NCBI GenBank assembly: GCA_963841695.1 | Contig: CAWJDQ010000015.1 | Span: forward strand, 248,001-312,000 | Direction: 5' to 3' | From: RYN-230 sp963841695 | GTDB lineage: Bacteria > Actinomycetota > Actinomycetes > Streptosporangiales > Streptosporangiaceae | DNA length: 64,000 nucleotides | In this document: piece by piece, positions 1-9,227 of the stretch | How positions within the stretch are numbered: position 1 is the first letter of the stretch | How the letters are laid out: each line of letters starts with the position of its first letter | Notes under the pieces: model-generated | Databases searched by the model: none | Told to the model about the DNA's origin: nothing | Seen by the model: only the letters and a program-made list of their open reading frames with translations | Program-made: the position numbers and the translations under genes

Positions 1-247
1 TGCCCCCGTCGCTGACGATGACCTCCACGCTGGCCGCGGACAGGATCCAGGACACCCGGACCTGGGCGTCAGGCAGCGGGCGGGCGTGCAGGATCGCGTT
101 GCTCAGGAGTTCGCTGATGACCAGGGCCGCGTCGGCCACAGCCGTCGCGTACAGGCCGGCCTCGCGCAGTTCGGCGGCGATCCGGCCGCGGGCCACGGCG
201 ACGCTGGACGGGACACACGGGAGCAGAACGACGCTCGCCGCCCTCAC
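1..247 (-). CDS. ATP-binding protein, anti-sigma/HATPase_c_2 type (C-terminus cut by window edge)
   Basis: Reverse-strand reading gives an N-terminal fragment of a small GHKL ATPase of the RsbW/SpoIIAB-like class common in actinomycetes. After a start near 247 the protein reads VRAASVVLLPCVPSSVAVAR, followed by an alpha-helical stretch and the N-box ISELLSNAILHAR, in which the Asn coordinates Mg-ATP. The frame runs off the left edge at VIVSDGG, which is the start of the G1 box (D-x-G). Such proteins usually bind sigma factors or anti-anti-sigma factors. The GTG at 247 is chosen because the conserved part begins soon after it, but an in-frame GTG about 120 bases upstream is possible, so the start is uncertain. 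Confidence 0.72.
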   Translation of the reverse strand, partial: MRAASVVLLPCVPSSVAVARGRIAAELREAGLYATAVADAALVISELLSNAILHARPLPDAQVRVSWILSAASVEVIVSDGG

Positions 248-571
248 CTCCCCGCGCGCCCCCGCCCCGTGGCCGCGATAGTCGTCTTCCTCCTGCGAGC
301 GGGATGCCCCGCCAGCGGGCCCGGGAAACCGGGCGCCGCGGCCGCAGGTGAATCCGGCCCGGGGCACTGGTGATCGCGTTTAGCATGAGTGGCACTAATG
401 TCACCGTAAGCAAGTGGTCGCGGGGGGCGGCCGGTAAATGCGTCCAGCGGCGGCGCGGGTCAGCGGGGCTGGCCCGCCGGAGCGGACGCTGGACGGGGTG
501 AACCGATGGACCGAGCGGGCGATGACCCGCGGGTTCCACTGATCCCCGCCCGGAGCGCGCGGGGAGAGACC

Positions 572-2606
572 ATGCGGGGAGGCCTCACGCCCGGAGACAC
601 GGCTCCTGGAGCGGCCGCGGCCGGGTCCGGCGCCGCATCGGCCAGTGGCACGTCGGCTGGCGCCGCATCGGCCAGTGGCACGTCGGCCAGCGCGCCGGCG
701 AGCAGCGCGCCGGCAGGCCCTCCGGCCGCGGGCCGCGGGCAGGCCGGTGCCGCGACGCGCGGCGCTGACCCCGGGCGCCCGGCCCGGCGGGCCTTCACCA
801 CCCACCCGGCCGCCGGGCAGCTGACCCTCCTGCTCTGCTACCTGGCGGCCGGCGTCGCGGTGACCTGGCCGCGGGCCACCTACATCACGGGCAAGCTGCC
901 GGAAATGCGGGACTCAGCGGCCTACGTCTGGGGCTTCTGGTGGATGGCCCGGCAGGTGAGCCACCTGGCCAACCCCTGGACCACCAGCCACATGGCCGCC
1001 CCCGCGGGCGTCGCGCTCGGGTACCACACGCTGATGCCGCTGCCGGGCCTGCTGCTGACTCCGGTCACCCTCATCTTTGGCCCCAGCGCCTCGTACAACC
1101 TGCTGGTCATCGTGGTGCCCGGGCTGCTGTGCTACGCGATGTACCGGGCGGCGCGGCTGTGGCTGCCCAGCCAGACCGGCGCGATCGCGGCCGGCGCGTT
1201 CTTCGGCCTGTCGGCGATGCTCGCCCAGGAAGACTGGTACCACGTCAACATCGCCGTGGGCGCGCTGTTCCTCCCGCTGGCCCTCGAGGCCTCGGTGCGG
1301 CTGCGCCGGTCACCGGGCTGGCAGCCAGGCCCTCATCCTGGGCGTGGTGGTAGGCGCGGCCGTGCTCACCGACCCCGAGTCGGCCGTCCTGACCGGCATC
1401 CTGACCGGGCTGGTGCTGCTGCCCTGGCTGCTGCGCCGGCCCACGGTGGCCCGGCTCTGGCCCGTCGCGCTGGGCGCCGTGATCGCCGCGGTGGTGGCCG
1501 CCCCGCAGCTCGCCGCCATGATCCACGAGCAGGCCCAGGGTGGCCTGAAGATCAACACCGGCCTGCTGGGGGTGACCGACAAGCTCTACGGCGTCGGCCT
1601 GCCCGGCATGTTCGCGCCGACCCCGCGGGTGGCGGATTTCGGCCTGACCGGCCTGGCCCAGCCGTTCCTGCACAGCCGGGACAACGAGGGGCTGCCGATG
1701 TTCGGCGTGACCCTGACCGCGCTGGCCCTGTTCGGCCTGGTCGTCGCCTGGCGGCGGCGCCGGGCCTGGCAGCTGGCGCTGCTCTGGCTGGTCTGCGCGG
1801 CCCTGGCCCTGGGCATGTCCCTGTGGGTCGGCAACCGGCAGTTCATCCCCTGGACGCAGGTCTGGAACGGGGTGCACGTCTCGCCGTTCCTGCCGTTCAC
1901 CTGGTTCGTCCGTATCCCGGGCCTGTCCGCGTTCCGCGAGGCGGACCGGCTGGCCATCCTCGGCCTGGTCCCGGCGGCCCTGCTGGCGGGCGCCGCGGTG
2001 GACTGGATGCGCTACCACGCCAGGCCGCTGATCGCCGTGGTGATCGCCCTAGGCGTCCTGGAGCTGGGGTACTCCGGGAACGCGAAGATCGGGACGATGG
2101 CCACCGCCTACCCCCGGCTGGACGCGCCGATCGCCGCTGACCATTCCCGGTCGATGGTGGTCGATGTCCCCTACGGGATGCGCGGCGGGATTCCCGAGTA
2201 CGGCGGCAGGTTCGCGTCCCAGGCGCTGGTCATGGCGACCGAGGACGGCCATCCGCGGTCCGTCGCCTACGTCTCCCGGATCCCGGCCTACACCCTCAAC
2301 GCGATCAAGAAGCACGCGTTCTACTCATACCTGATCAAGACCCAGCATTTCACTTTCCCGCCGTTCAGCGTGCCCCTCACCGCGGCGGCCCAGCGGGCCC
2401 AGCCCCTGTGGGCCAGGAAAGTGTCGTCCTATACCCCGCTGACCGCAGCCCAGGTCGCCGCCGGCCGCCGGGACGCCCGGACGCTGCATATCGGCTGGGT
2501 CGTGGTGTGGTACTCCAATCCCGCGATCGTGCAGTATTTGCACCAAACGGGGTTCCGCTTTGCCTACCGGGCCGACGGCGTCTCGGTTTACCGGCCCACC
2601 CGCTAA
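572..2606 (+). CDS. GT-C-like polytopic membrane protein, paralogue 1 (frameshifted)
   Basis: A large integral membrane protein of about 680-700 residues with a low-complexity Ala/Ser/Gly N-terminus, then about ten hydrophobic segments and a C-terminal extracytoplasmic domain ending in VYRPTR. The first outer loop carries the acidic motif PEMRDSAAYVWGFWW, in the place where GT-C glycosyltransferases keep a catalytic Asp. It is clearly homologous along its length to the next gene. The reading frame changes once near 1318-1326: before it the protein ends SVRLRRSPGWQ, and after it resumes QALILGVVVG one base out of phase, where the paralogue is continuous (RRQAIILGAV). ATG 572 has a GGGGAGA ribosome site; an in-frame ATG at 506 also exists. 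Function is unproven; a lipid-linked-sugar transferase acting outside the membrane is an inference. Confidence 0.7.
631..690 (+). repeat. 30-bp direct repeat in GT-C paralogue 1
   Basis: Two head-to-tail 30-bp copies (631-660 and 661-690) differ at two or three bases near their ends. Each encodes a ten-residue Ala/Ser/Gly/Thr block before the first membrane segment, so the reading frame is preserved. Confidence 0.85.
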
Positions 2607-2920
2607 CTCCGCCGGGCCGCCGCCCCGGCCCGGGACGGCTTATCTCCCCGCAGGTCCGGCAGGTCTTCCCGCAGGTGCCGCGGCCACAGCCCCCGGCGCG
2701 ACGCCCAGGACCCGGCAGCGGGCCCCAGCGAACTGGTTATATTCCAGACTTTTACTACTCTTCGCGCAACCTTTGGGGCATTTGGTAATTATTACTTTCC
2801 TATTCCACGCGCTTTGCCGGATCTTTCTCGCTTCGTAATAAATCTATTCTATGTTCGTAAGCAGAATTGGTCCTCTGGCTGGGCAGCATGCTTCCATAAT
2901 CAATTCGTCGGCACGGCTAG
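2607..2920. other. AT-rich intergenic region
   Basis: No gene is visible here. From about 2740 to 2905 the base composition drops sharply compared with the rest of the window, with runs such as GGTAATTATTACTTTCC (containing the palindrome GTAATTATTAC) and TAATAAATCTATTCTATG. It lies directly upstream of the second GT-C-like gene and is likely to hold its promoter. AT-rich islands in actinomycetes are typical binding sites for Lsr2-type silencers; that role is inferred. Confidence 0.6.
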
Positions 2921-4948
2921 ATGGCAGACAACACGAACGGGGTGACGATGGCCCACGCGGGCGAAGACCCGCCGGACCAGCCGGCCTCCGGTCAGATCAG
3001 TACCGTGCGGCCGGACGGGCTATCGGCCCTGACCCGGGAAGCGGGTGAGGCTTTCCCCGCCGCAGGACTGGCCGGAGCAACGAGGCAGCTGCGGCGTGCG
3101 CCGGCTGAGGTGGTCCCAGGCCCGGGCGACGGTTCCGGCACGCTCCCGCCGTGGTTTACCCGGTTCAGGCAGCATCCGCTGGCCGCGCACCTGATCCTGC
3201 TGGCTGGTTACCTGCTGGCCGGCCTGGCGGTCACCTGGCCGCGGGTCACCTACCTGGGCGGCCTGCTGCCGGCCATCCGGGACGCCGGCGGCTACGTCTG
3301 GGATTTCTGGTGGGTCGCCCGCCAGGTGTCGCACTTCTCCAGCCCCTGGTCGACGAACTACCTCGCCGCCCCGGTCGGCTCGGATCTCGGCTACCACACC
3401 CTGATGCCGCTGCCCGGCCTGATCATGACCCCGGTCACGCTGGCGTTCGGGCCGAGCCTGACCTACAACCTGCTCTCTATCCTGTGTCCCGGCCTGCTGT
3501 GCTACGTGATGTACCGGGCGGCCCGGCTGTGGCTGCCTACCCAGCTCGGCGCGATCACGGCCGGCGGCTTGTTCGGCTTGTCCACGATCCTCACCTGGCG
3601 CAGCTGGTACGAGGTGAACCTGGCGCTCGGGGCGCTGTTCCTGCCGATGGCCCTGGAGGCCGCGGTCCGGCTGACCCGCCGGCCTGGCCGGCGGCAGGCC
3701 ATCATCCTCGGCGCCGTGATCGCCGCTGCCCTGCTCACCGACCAGGAATCGGCGGTGCTGGCGACCATCGTCGTGGCGCTGGTCCTGGTGCCGTGGCTGG
3801 CCCGGCACCCCACGGCGGCCCGGCTGCGGGCCACCGGCCTGGCCGCGCTGACCGGCCTGGTCCTGGCCAGCCCTCAGCTCATCGTGATGCTCCAGCAGGC
3901 CTCGGCCAGCGCGGGTCCTTCGTCCCGGGCCGGGCTGCTGGACGTGAACTACGTGGCCTCCGGGGCCTCACTACAGGAGCTGTTCGCGCCATCCCCCCGG
4001 CTGGCCGACTACGGCCTCACCTCGGTGGGCAGTTACTACCACCATGGCGCCTACAGCATCGTGATCGCCGCGTTCGGCGTCGTGCTCACCGCGCTGGCCC
4101 TGTTCGGGATCGCGGTGTCGTGGCGCCGCCGGCACACCCGCTCGCTCGCCCTGCTGTGGCTGACCTGCGCCTTGATGTCGCTGGGCTCGGTGTTCTGGGT
4201 CGGCAGCCACTACTACGTGCCGCTGGCCGAGGTGGTGCACGGGGTCCGGCTCTCGATGATCATGCCCTTCACCTGGTTCACCCGGATCCCCGGGCTGTCC
4301 ACCTTCCGGGAGGCCGACCGGTTCACCGAACTCGCCCTGGTCCCCATGGTGCTGCTGGCCGGGTCGGCGGTGGAGTGGCTCCGCGAGCACACCGGGGCCG
4401 GGGTGATCCCCGTGCTGGTCCTGGCCCTGCTGGAAGCCGGCTGGTCCGGCAACCCGGGCATCGGCTCCATGCCCACCTCGATGCCGGCCCTGGACCGGCC
4501 CATCGCCGCCCAGCACACCGACTCCATCGTGGTGGACGTGCCGTTCGGCATCCGCGGCGGCCTGCCGGTGATCGGGGACGGATTCAACCCGGAGACCATG
4601 GTGCTGGCCACGGCGGACGGCCACCCGCTGGCCGACGCGCTCATCTCGCGGATCCCGTCCGGCACCCTGAAGGGCATCGAGGGGACACCCTTCTACGCGG
4701 CGCTGCTGAACGCCGAGGGCGGCAAGCACCGGACCACGAGCGCGCAGTTCCAGGCCGCGAAGGTCAGCGCCAAGCGGATAAACATCGGCTGGGTGCTGGT
4801 CTGGCGCCAGGAACCCCACCTGCTGCGGTTGCTCCGGGTGACCGGCTTCCGGCGGGCTTACCAGGCCGACGGGGTGCAGGTGTACCGGCCGGCCCGGGAC
4901 ATGCGGCGGGACGCCGCGCCCGGGACCCGCGGGCAGGCCGCAGGCTGA
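2921..4948 (+). CDS. GT-C-like polytopic membrane protein, paralogue 2
   Basis: This is an intact 675-residue paralogue of the preceding gene. A soluble Pro/Ala-rich N-terminus of about 85 residues is followed by about ten hydrophobic helices. The loop PAIRDAGGYVWDFWWVARQ and the segment LGYHTLMPLPGLIMTPVTL match paralogue 1 almost residue for residue. Near the end, NIGWVLVWRQ and a terminal VYRPAR block are also shared. These features fit a GT-C-fold membrane glycosyltransferase or a related envelope protein of unknown substrate. An in-frame ATG at 2948 preceded by GGGGTG is an alternative start with a better ribosome site. The stop lies 5 bases from the convergent marR stop. It is likely a tandem duplicate of the upstream gene. 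Confidence 0.75.
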   Translation: MADNTNGVTMAHAGEDPPDQPASGQISTVRPDGLSALTREAGEAFPAAGLAGATRQLRRAPAEVVPGPGDGSGTLPPWFTRFRQHPLAAHLILLAGYLLAGLAVTWPRVTYLGGLLPAIRDAGGYVWDFWWVARQVSHFSSPWSTNYLAAPVGSDLGYHTLMPLPGLIMTPVTLAFGPSLTYNLLSILCPGLLCYVMYRAARLWLPTQLGAITAGGLFGLSTILTWRSWYEVNLALGALFLPMALEAAVRLTRRPGRRQAIILGAVIAAALLTDQESAVLATIVVALVLVPWLARHPTAARLRATGLAALTGLVLASPQLIVMLQQASASAGPSSRAGLLDVNYVASGASLQELFAPSPRLADYGLTSVGSYYHHGAYSIVIAAFGVVLTALALFGIAVSWRRRHTRSLALLWLTCALMSLGSVFWVGSHYYVPLAEVVHGVRLSMIMPFTWFTRIPGLSTFREADRFTELALVPMVLLAGSAVEWLREHTGAGVIPVLVLALLEAGWSGNPGIGSMPTSMPALDRPIAAQHTDSIVVDVPFGIRGGLPVIGDGFNPETMVLATADGHPLADALISRIPSGTLKGIEGTPFYAALLNAEGGKHRTTSAQFQAAKVSAKRINIGWVLVWRQEPHLLRLLRVTGFRRAYQADGVQVYRPARDMRRDAAPGTRGQAAG

Positions 4949-4953
4949 CCCGG

Positions 4954-5549
4954 TCAGCCCGGGCGGGCAGCGGCGGAGGCAGGCCCGTCGGCGACCAGCC
5001 CTTCCGCGGCCAGCCCGCGGATAAGGCCACGCAGGCCCGAGGCCAGCCGGCCCGCTCCTCGGCGCTGAGCGTGGCCAGGATCCGGGCCTGCCGGGTCTGC
5101 CACGCGCTCCACACCCGGGCCGCGACCCGGCTGCCCTCCGGGGTGAGGTAGAGCCGGATGTAACGCTGGTTCGCCTCGTCCCGGCCGCGCCTGATCCAGC
5201 CCTTGCGTTCCAGGCCCGCCGCCAGGCGGCTCACCGTGCTCTTCTCCAGCCCGAGCAGGGTGCCCAGCTGGCCCTGGGCGATGCCGCGGGCGGCCACCAG
5301 CTCGATCAGCGCCCGGGCCTCGGACGCGGACAGCGCCGGGATGGGGGCCTCGGCCGGCTCCCCGGCCGGGCGGCCCGGCTCACCGGAACCAGGCGCCCCG
5401 GAACCAGCCGCCCGGGGACCGGGCTCACCGCTACCCGCCTGGCCGTTTCGCGGCTCCCCGGTCCCCGGGCCCGCGCTTTCCGGGCTCACCACGCGGAGCA
5501 GCTGGCCGAGCAGTTCCACCAGTTCCGCGTCATCAGCCGACAAGTTCAC
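4954..5549 (-). CDS. MarR-family transcriptional regulator (apparent frameshift near the 3' end)
   Basis: A winged-helix regulator starting at GTG 5549 (VNLSADDAELVELLGQ). A long Gly/Pro/Glu/Ala-rich linker of about 40 residues is followed by a MarR core: LSASEARALIELVAARG, LGLEKSTVSRLAAGLERKG (recognition helix) and NQRYIRLYLTPEG (wing). After SAEERAG the annotated frame turns to low-quality sequence. A single added base at about 5046 would restore LASGLRGLIRGLAAEGLVA and a stop at 4954, giving a normal-length protein. That makes a one-base deletion in the sequence likely. It is divergent from the ABC exporter, with two operator-like palindromes between them, so it probably represses that operon and itself. 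Confidence 0.75.
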
Positions 5550-5554
5550 GTAAC

Positions 5555-5571
5555 AGTTGTACCGCACAACT
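5555..5571. promoter_or_regulatory. candidate MarR operator 1
   Basis: Perfect inverted repeat AGTTGT-N5-ACAACT, 6 bases upstream of the marR start codon. The arm sequence is repeated at the second site 44 bases away, as expected for a MarR dimer regulating both divergent genes. Confidence 0.65.
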
Positions 5572-5598
5572 GGCCAGATGGTACGTTTTCCACGTGAT

Positions 5599-5615
5599 AG
5601 TTGCCCCGTACAACT
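5599..5615. promoter_or_regulatory. candidate MarR operator 2
   Basis: Inverted repeat AGTTG-N7-CAACT sharing arms and overall 17-bp length with operator 1. It lies about 83 bases before the likely GTG start of the exporter permease. Confidence 0.6.
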
Positions 5616-5697
5616 CAGGGTCGGACCGCCTGCGCGCGGCCGCCGGATCGGCGCCAGGCGGCCCGCGGCACCCCGATCGCGCCGTAGGCTCGCGGTC

Positions 5698-6789
5698 GTG
5701 ACGAAACAGGGCCGGGTCAGTGCGCCAGGCCGGCTGGCCGGGATAGTCGCGGGAGACGACAGCGCCATCACCGTGACCGCCGAGCCGGAAAACACGCTAC
5801 TGCCCGATGAGCCGCTGCGTGATCTGGCCCTCCGCCATGGCCTGAAGCAGACCGCGGTACGGCCGCCGCTGCGCGGCTACGCCGGCGAGCTCTGGCAGCG
5901 GCGCTACTTCATCACCGGCTTCGCCACGGCGCGGAACATCGCCATGTACACCGAGGCCCGGCTCGGCCAGCTGTGGCAGGTGCTCACCCCGCTGCTCAAC
6001 GCAGGCGTGTACTACCTGATCTTCGGCCTCCTCCTGGGCACCAACCGGGGGGTGCCGGACTACATCTCGTTCCTGGTCACCGGCGTCTTCGTGTTCAACT
6101 TCACCCAGCGGGCGTTCATCACCTCGTCGCAGGTGATCCGGGACACGCTGCCGCTGATCCGGGCGCTGTACTTCCCGCGCGCCTGCCTGCCGCTCGGCTA
6201 CGTGCTGATCGAGCTGCAGCAGCTGGTCCTGTCGTTCGCGGTGCTGTTCGTCATCGTGGTCATCGCCGGGGAGCCGGTGACCCCGTACTGGCTGCTGATC
6301 ATCCCCGTGCTCATCCTGCAGAGCATCTTCAACGTCGGCTGCGGGCTCATCCTGGCCCGCTGGGGCGCCAGCTTCGACGACGTCAGCCAGCTGCTCCCGT
6401 TCATCGTGCGGACCTGGATGTACACCTCGGGCGTGCTGTTCAGCCTGCAGTCGCTGTCGCTGACGGTGGGCGGCAAGCTGCACGATCACCCGACCATCGC
6501 CTACCTGCTGCAGATCAACCCGGCCGCGGTCTACATCACGCTGGTCAGGTACGCGCTGCTGGAGAAATACCGGGATGCCCTGCCCGGGGCCAAGCCCTAC
6601 AACCGGCATAACTGCACGCTGTACCGGCTGTTCCCCAGTCACTACAAGACGTTCAGCGCCTACTGCCATCCCTCCACCTTGCCCAGCATCCCTACCCTGT
6701 GGATATACGGCGCTGCCTGGGCCCTGGTGGTGGTCGTGATCGGCTTCCTGTTCTTCTGGCGCGCGGAGGCGAGGTACGGCCGTGGCTGA
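5698..6789 (+). CDS. ABC-2 type polysaccharide export permease (TagG/Wzm-like)
   Basis: About 363 residues from GTG 5698 (VTKQGRVSAPG). The frame is open further upstream, but the low-complexity extension would cover the operators. The soluble N-terminal part is followed by an ABC2_membrane domain of six hydrophobic helices: LTPLLNAGVYYLIFGLLLG, FLVTGVFVFNFTQRAF, a central amphipathic stretch IRALYFPRACLPLG typical of O-antigen/teichoic-acid exporters, then LLIIPVLILQSIFNVGCG and a last helix WALVVVVIGFLFFW. The stop overlaps the start of the ATPase gene by 8 bases, so the two are translationally coupled. It probably exports a lipid-linked glycan across the membrane, perhaps built by the nearby GT-C-like proteins. 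Confidence 0.85.
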   Translation: MTKQGRVSAPGRLAGIVAGDDSAITVTAEPENTLLPDEPLRDLALRHGLKQTAVRPPLRGYAGELWQRRYFITGFATARNIAMYTEARLGQLWQVLTPLLNAGVYYLIFGLLLGTNRGVPDYISFLVTGVFVFNFTQRAFITSSQVIRDTLPLIRALYFPRACLPLGYVLIELQQLVLSFAVLFVIVVIAGEPVTPYWLLIIPVLILQSIFNVGCGLILARWGASFDDVSQLLPFIVRTWMYTSGVLFSLQSLSLTVGGKLHDHPTIAYLLQINPAAVYITLVRYALLEKYRDALPGAKPYNRHNCTLYRLFPSHYKTFSAYCHPSTLPSIPTLWIYGAAWALVVVVIGFLFFWRAEARYGRG

Positions 6790-7603
6790 TCGACCGATGG
6801 TGGTGGTGGACGACCTGCACGTGGTCTACCGGGTGTACGGCAGCAACGCGGACAAGGGCACGGCGGCCACCGCGCTGCTGCGCCTGATCAAGCGCCAGCG
6901 GAGGCCATCCATCCGCGAGGTGCACGCGATCCGCGGCATCTCCTTCGTGGCCTACCGGGGCGACGCGGTCGGCGTGATCGGGCGCAACGGCTCGGGCAAG
7001 TCCACGCTGCTGCGCGCGGTCGCCGGGCTGCTGCCGGCCGAGCAGGGCGCGGTCTACACCGACGGGCACGGGGCCCTGCTCGGGGTGAACGCGGCGCTGC
7101 TGGAGGACCTCACCGGCGAGCGGAACGTGGTGCTGGGCTGCCTGGCCATGGGCATGACCACCCAGGAGACCAAGGACGCCAAACCCCGGATCGTGGAGTT
7201 CTCCGGGGTGGGCGACTTCGTCAACCTGCCGATGAAGGCCTACTCCACCGGCATGGGCGCCCGGCTGCGCTTCGCGATCGCCTCGGCCAAGAGCCACGAC
7301 ATCCTGCTCGTGGACGAGGCGCTGGCCACCGGCGACGCCGAGTTCCAGCGCAAGAGCCACGACCGGATCGACGAGCTCCGCGACCAGGCCGGCACGGTGT
7401 TCCTGGTCGCGCACAACCTGGCCGAGATCGCCGAAACCTGCAACCGGATCATCTGGCTGGAGAAGGGCGAGATCGTGAAGGCGGGCGACGACGTGCCCGG
7501 GATCCTCGACGAGTACCTGGTCGCCTCGGGCCGGGAAGCCCGCTTCGTCGAGGCCGCCGCGACCTCCAGCTACCCCTCAGCCACCCTGGCCAGCCCGGGC
7601 TAG
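6782..7603 (+). CDS. ABC transporter ATPase, polysaccharide export (TagH/Wzt-like)
   Basis: 273 residues from GTG 6782. Walker A is GRNGSGKSTLL (about residue 65), the signature region is YSTGMGARLRFAIA in place of LSGGQ (usual for TagH/Wzt), Walker B is ILLVDEALATGD and the switch His lies in FLVAHNLAEI. There is no long C-terminal carbohydrate-binding domain as in Wzt, so it resembles teichoic-acid or simple O-polysaccharide exporters. It pairs with the overlapping permease gene and is probably under the divergent MarR regulator. Confidence 0.9.
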   Translation: MADRPMVVVDDLHVVYRVYGSNADKGTAATALLRLIKRQRRPSIREVHAIRGISFVAYRGDAVGVIGRNGSGKSTLLRAVAGLLPAEQGAVYTDGHGALLGVNAALLEDLTGERNVVLGCLAMGMTTQETKDAKPRIVEFSGVGDFVNLPMKAYSTGMGARLRFAIASAKSHDILLVDEALATGDAEFQRKSHDRIDELRDQAGTVFLVAHNLAEIAETCNRIIWLEKGEIVKAGDDVPGILDEYLVASGREARFVEAAATSSYPSATLASPG

Positions 7604-7642
7604 CCGCAAGGCCGTGTAGTTAGCCTGCGCCGGGACGCCCGG

Positions 7643-8986
7643 TTACCGGAACGCGCTCACGCCGCTGGGCACGCCCAGCCCGGTCGGGCCGTCGTAGCCG
7701 GTCCCCGCGGTGCACAGCAACGTCCCGCAGCCGCTGGTCGACCCGATCGTGATGTCCCGCAGCCCCGAGGTGGCCTGGTAGGGGAACTCGGTGGCCAGGG
7801 ATGACGTCACGGGGCTGCCGCCGGGGTTGGCCAGCGCGTACACGGCCGCGATGATCGGGCTCGCCACGCTGGTCCCGCCCAGCTGCTGCCAGCCGGTGGG
7901 CAGGCCCTCACCCGACGGCGGGTAGGAGTCGTAGATGGCCGGCCCGGTCCGCGGGTCGGCGTCCGCCGCGACGTCGTTGTCGATCCGGTGCGCGCAGGCG
8001 CTGCTGTACGCCGCCTGCCAGCTCTGCTGGGGCTCCAGGGCGGAGCATCCCGACCCCGTCCCCTCGGTGGCCCCCAGGCTCCAGACCTTCTCCTCGGTCC
8101 GGGTCTTGCCCCTCATCCACAGCGTGGTCCCGCCGACCGACGTCACGTAGGGCGAGACGGCCGGATACAGGGTCCCGTACCCGTAGTCACCGGCCGCCAC
8201 GGTGATCGCCACCCCCGGGTGGTCGAAGTGGCGGTCGTAGCTGGCCTCGGTGCTGAACTCGGCGCCGCCCCAGCTGTTGGAGATGAACTTGGCGCCCAGC
8301 CGGACCGCGGTGTCCTCGGCGGCGCTCAGCGCGCTGATCGTCGTGTTGTTGGCCTCGACCAGGAGGATCTTGCAGTTGGGGCAGATGGCCGAGACCATGT
8401 CCAGGTCCAGCGACTCTTCCTCGGCCCAGCCCGCGTTGCCCTTCGGGAACCAGGCGGTCGTGCCCTTCTGGTTGACCACGCGCAGGCACTTCGCGGACGT
8501 CGTGCAGGCCCCCAGCCCGTAATAACTGCGGTACCTGGCCAGGTCACCGGCGGCGTGCCAGTCGTTGTAGGCGTCCACGAGCGCGATCGTGCTCCGGTTC
8601 GGCGCGCTGGCCGCCGAGCCCAGCCCGTAGGCGGACCGCAACTGCCCGGCGGACAGCGACACCGGGGCAGGCCGGGTGGCCGCCCGCGCGGCGGACGCGG
8701 CGGAATGCACCACGATCGCGCACTGCATCACGCCGGGCGACGCGGGCTGCGGGCAGACCTGGCTGAAGCCGCTGGGCAGGTGTTCCGCCGGGCGGTCGGT
8801 GACGAACTTCGGCGTGGCTGACGCCGCGGCGCGGGCTGAGACCGCAGCGCGGGCTGAGACTGCCGCGCGGGCCGACGCCGGGGCGTGGGCCGAGGCGACG
8901 GCCGGGGTGGCGGCCAGGCCGGCCACGGTCAGTCCGGCGGCGGCCGCGAGCGCTCCTGCCCACCGCGGGAGCACGACTACGGGCAT
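7643..8986 (-). CDS. secreted S53-family (sedolisin-like) serine-carboxyl peptidase
   Basis: About 447 residues from ATG 8986, chosen because GGAGG sits 5 bases upstream; an ATG 18 bases earlier lacks such a site. A signal peptide (MPVVVLPRWAGALAAAAGL) is followed by an Ala-rich repeat (SARAAV units). The peptidase domain shows the sedolisin Glu/Asp motif in GWAEEESLDLDMVSA (about residue 187), the oxyanion segment SNSWGGAEF, and the nucleophile Ser in GGTSVASPIIAA (about residue 370), followed by a Gly-rich calcium-binding C-terminus. The long prodomain of classical sedolisins appears short or absent, as in many actinobacterial members. It converges with the ABC ATPase gene and may be coregulated with the upstream kinase, though a 240-base gap separates them. 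Confidence 0.87.
   Translation of the reverse strand: MPVVVLPRWAGALAAAAGLTVAGLAATPAVASAHAPASARAAVSARAAVSARAAASATPKFVTDRPAEHLPSGFSQVCPQPASPGVMQCAIVVHSAASAARAATRPAPVSLSAGQLRSAYGLGSAASAPNRSTIALVDAYNDWHAAGDLARYRSYYGLGACTTSAKCLRVVNQKGTTAWFPKGNAGWAEEESLDLDMVSAICPNCKILLVEANNTTISALSAAEDTAVRLGAKFISNSWGGAEFSTEASYDRHFDHPGVAITVAAGDYGYGTLYPAVSPYVTSVGGTTLWMRGKTRTEEKVWSLGATEGTGSGCSALEPQQSWQAAYSSACAHRIDNDVAADADPRTGPAIYDSYPPSGEGLPTGWQQLGGTSVASPIIAAVYALANPGGSPVTSSLATEFPYQATSGLRDITIGSTSGCGTLLCTAGTGYDGPTGLGVPSGVSAFR
8822..8876 (-). repeat. 18-bp coding tandem repeat in S53 peptidase
   Basis: About three imperfect 18-bp units encode the hexapeptide SARAAV between the signal peptide and the catalytic domain. The period is a multiple of three, so copy-number change leaves the frame intact. 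Confidence 0.7.
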
Positions 8987-9227
8987 GGATCCTCCAGGAG
9001 GCACGCAGGCGCACGCCCCGGGATGGGGCCGGGAAGGCCGGGATGGCTGGGATGGCTGGGAAAATGGCCGGGAATCGAGCCGGGAGCTAAGCCAGCACGC
9101 GGTCCGCGGAGCCCGCTCCGGAATGGCACCGTAGATTCATACCACTTTTCCGGCTTCCGCCCCGGTAGCTTGCCCGGACGTCCGCCTGCCGTTCAGCGGG
9201 CCGGGCCCGGGCGGCGCAGCCGGCCGG

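Noticed and set aside
4764..5795. MarR as a 343-residue protein reading to 4764
   Set aside because: It would overlap the GT-C gene and ends in random-looking sequence; a single-base error near 5046 gives a normal MarR end.
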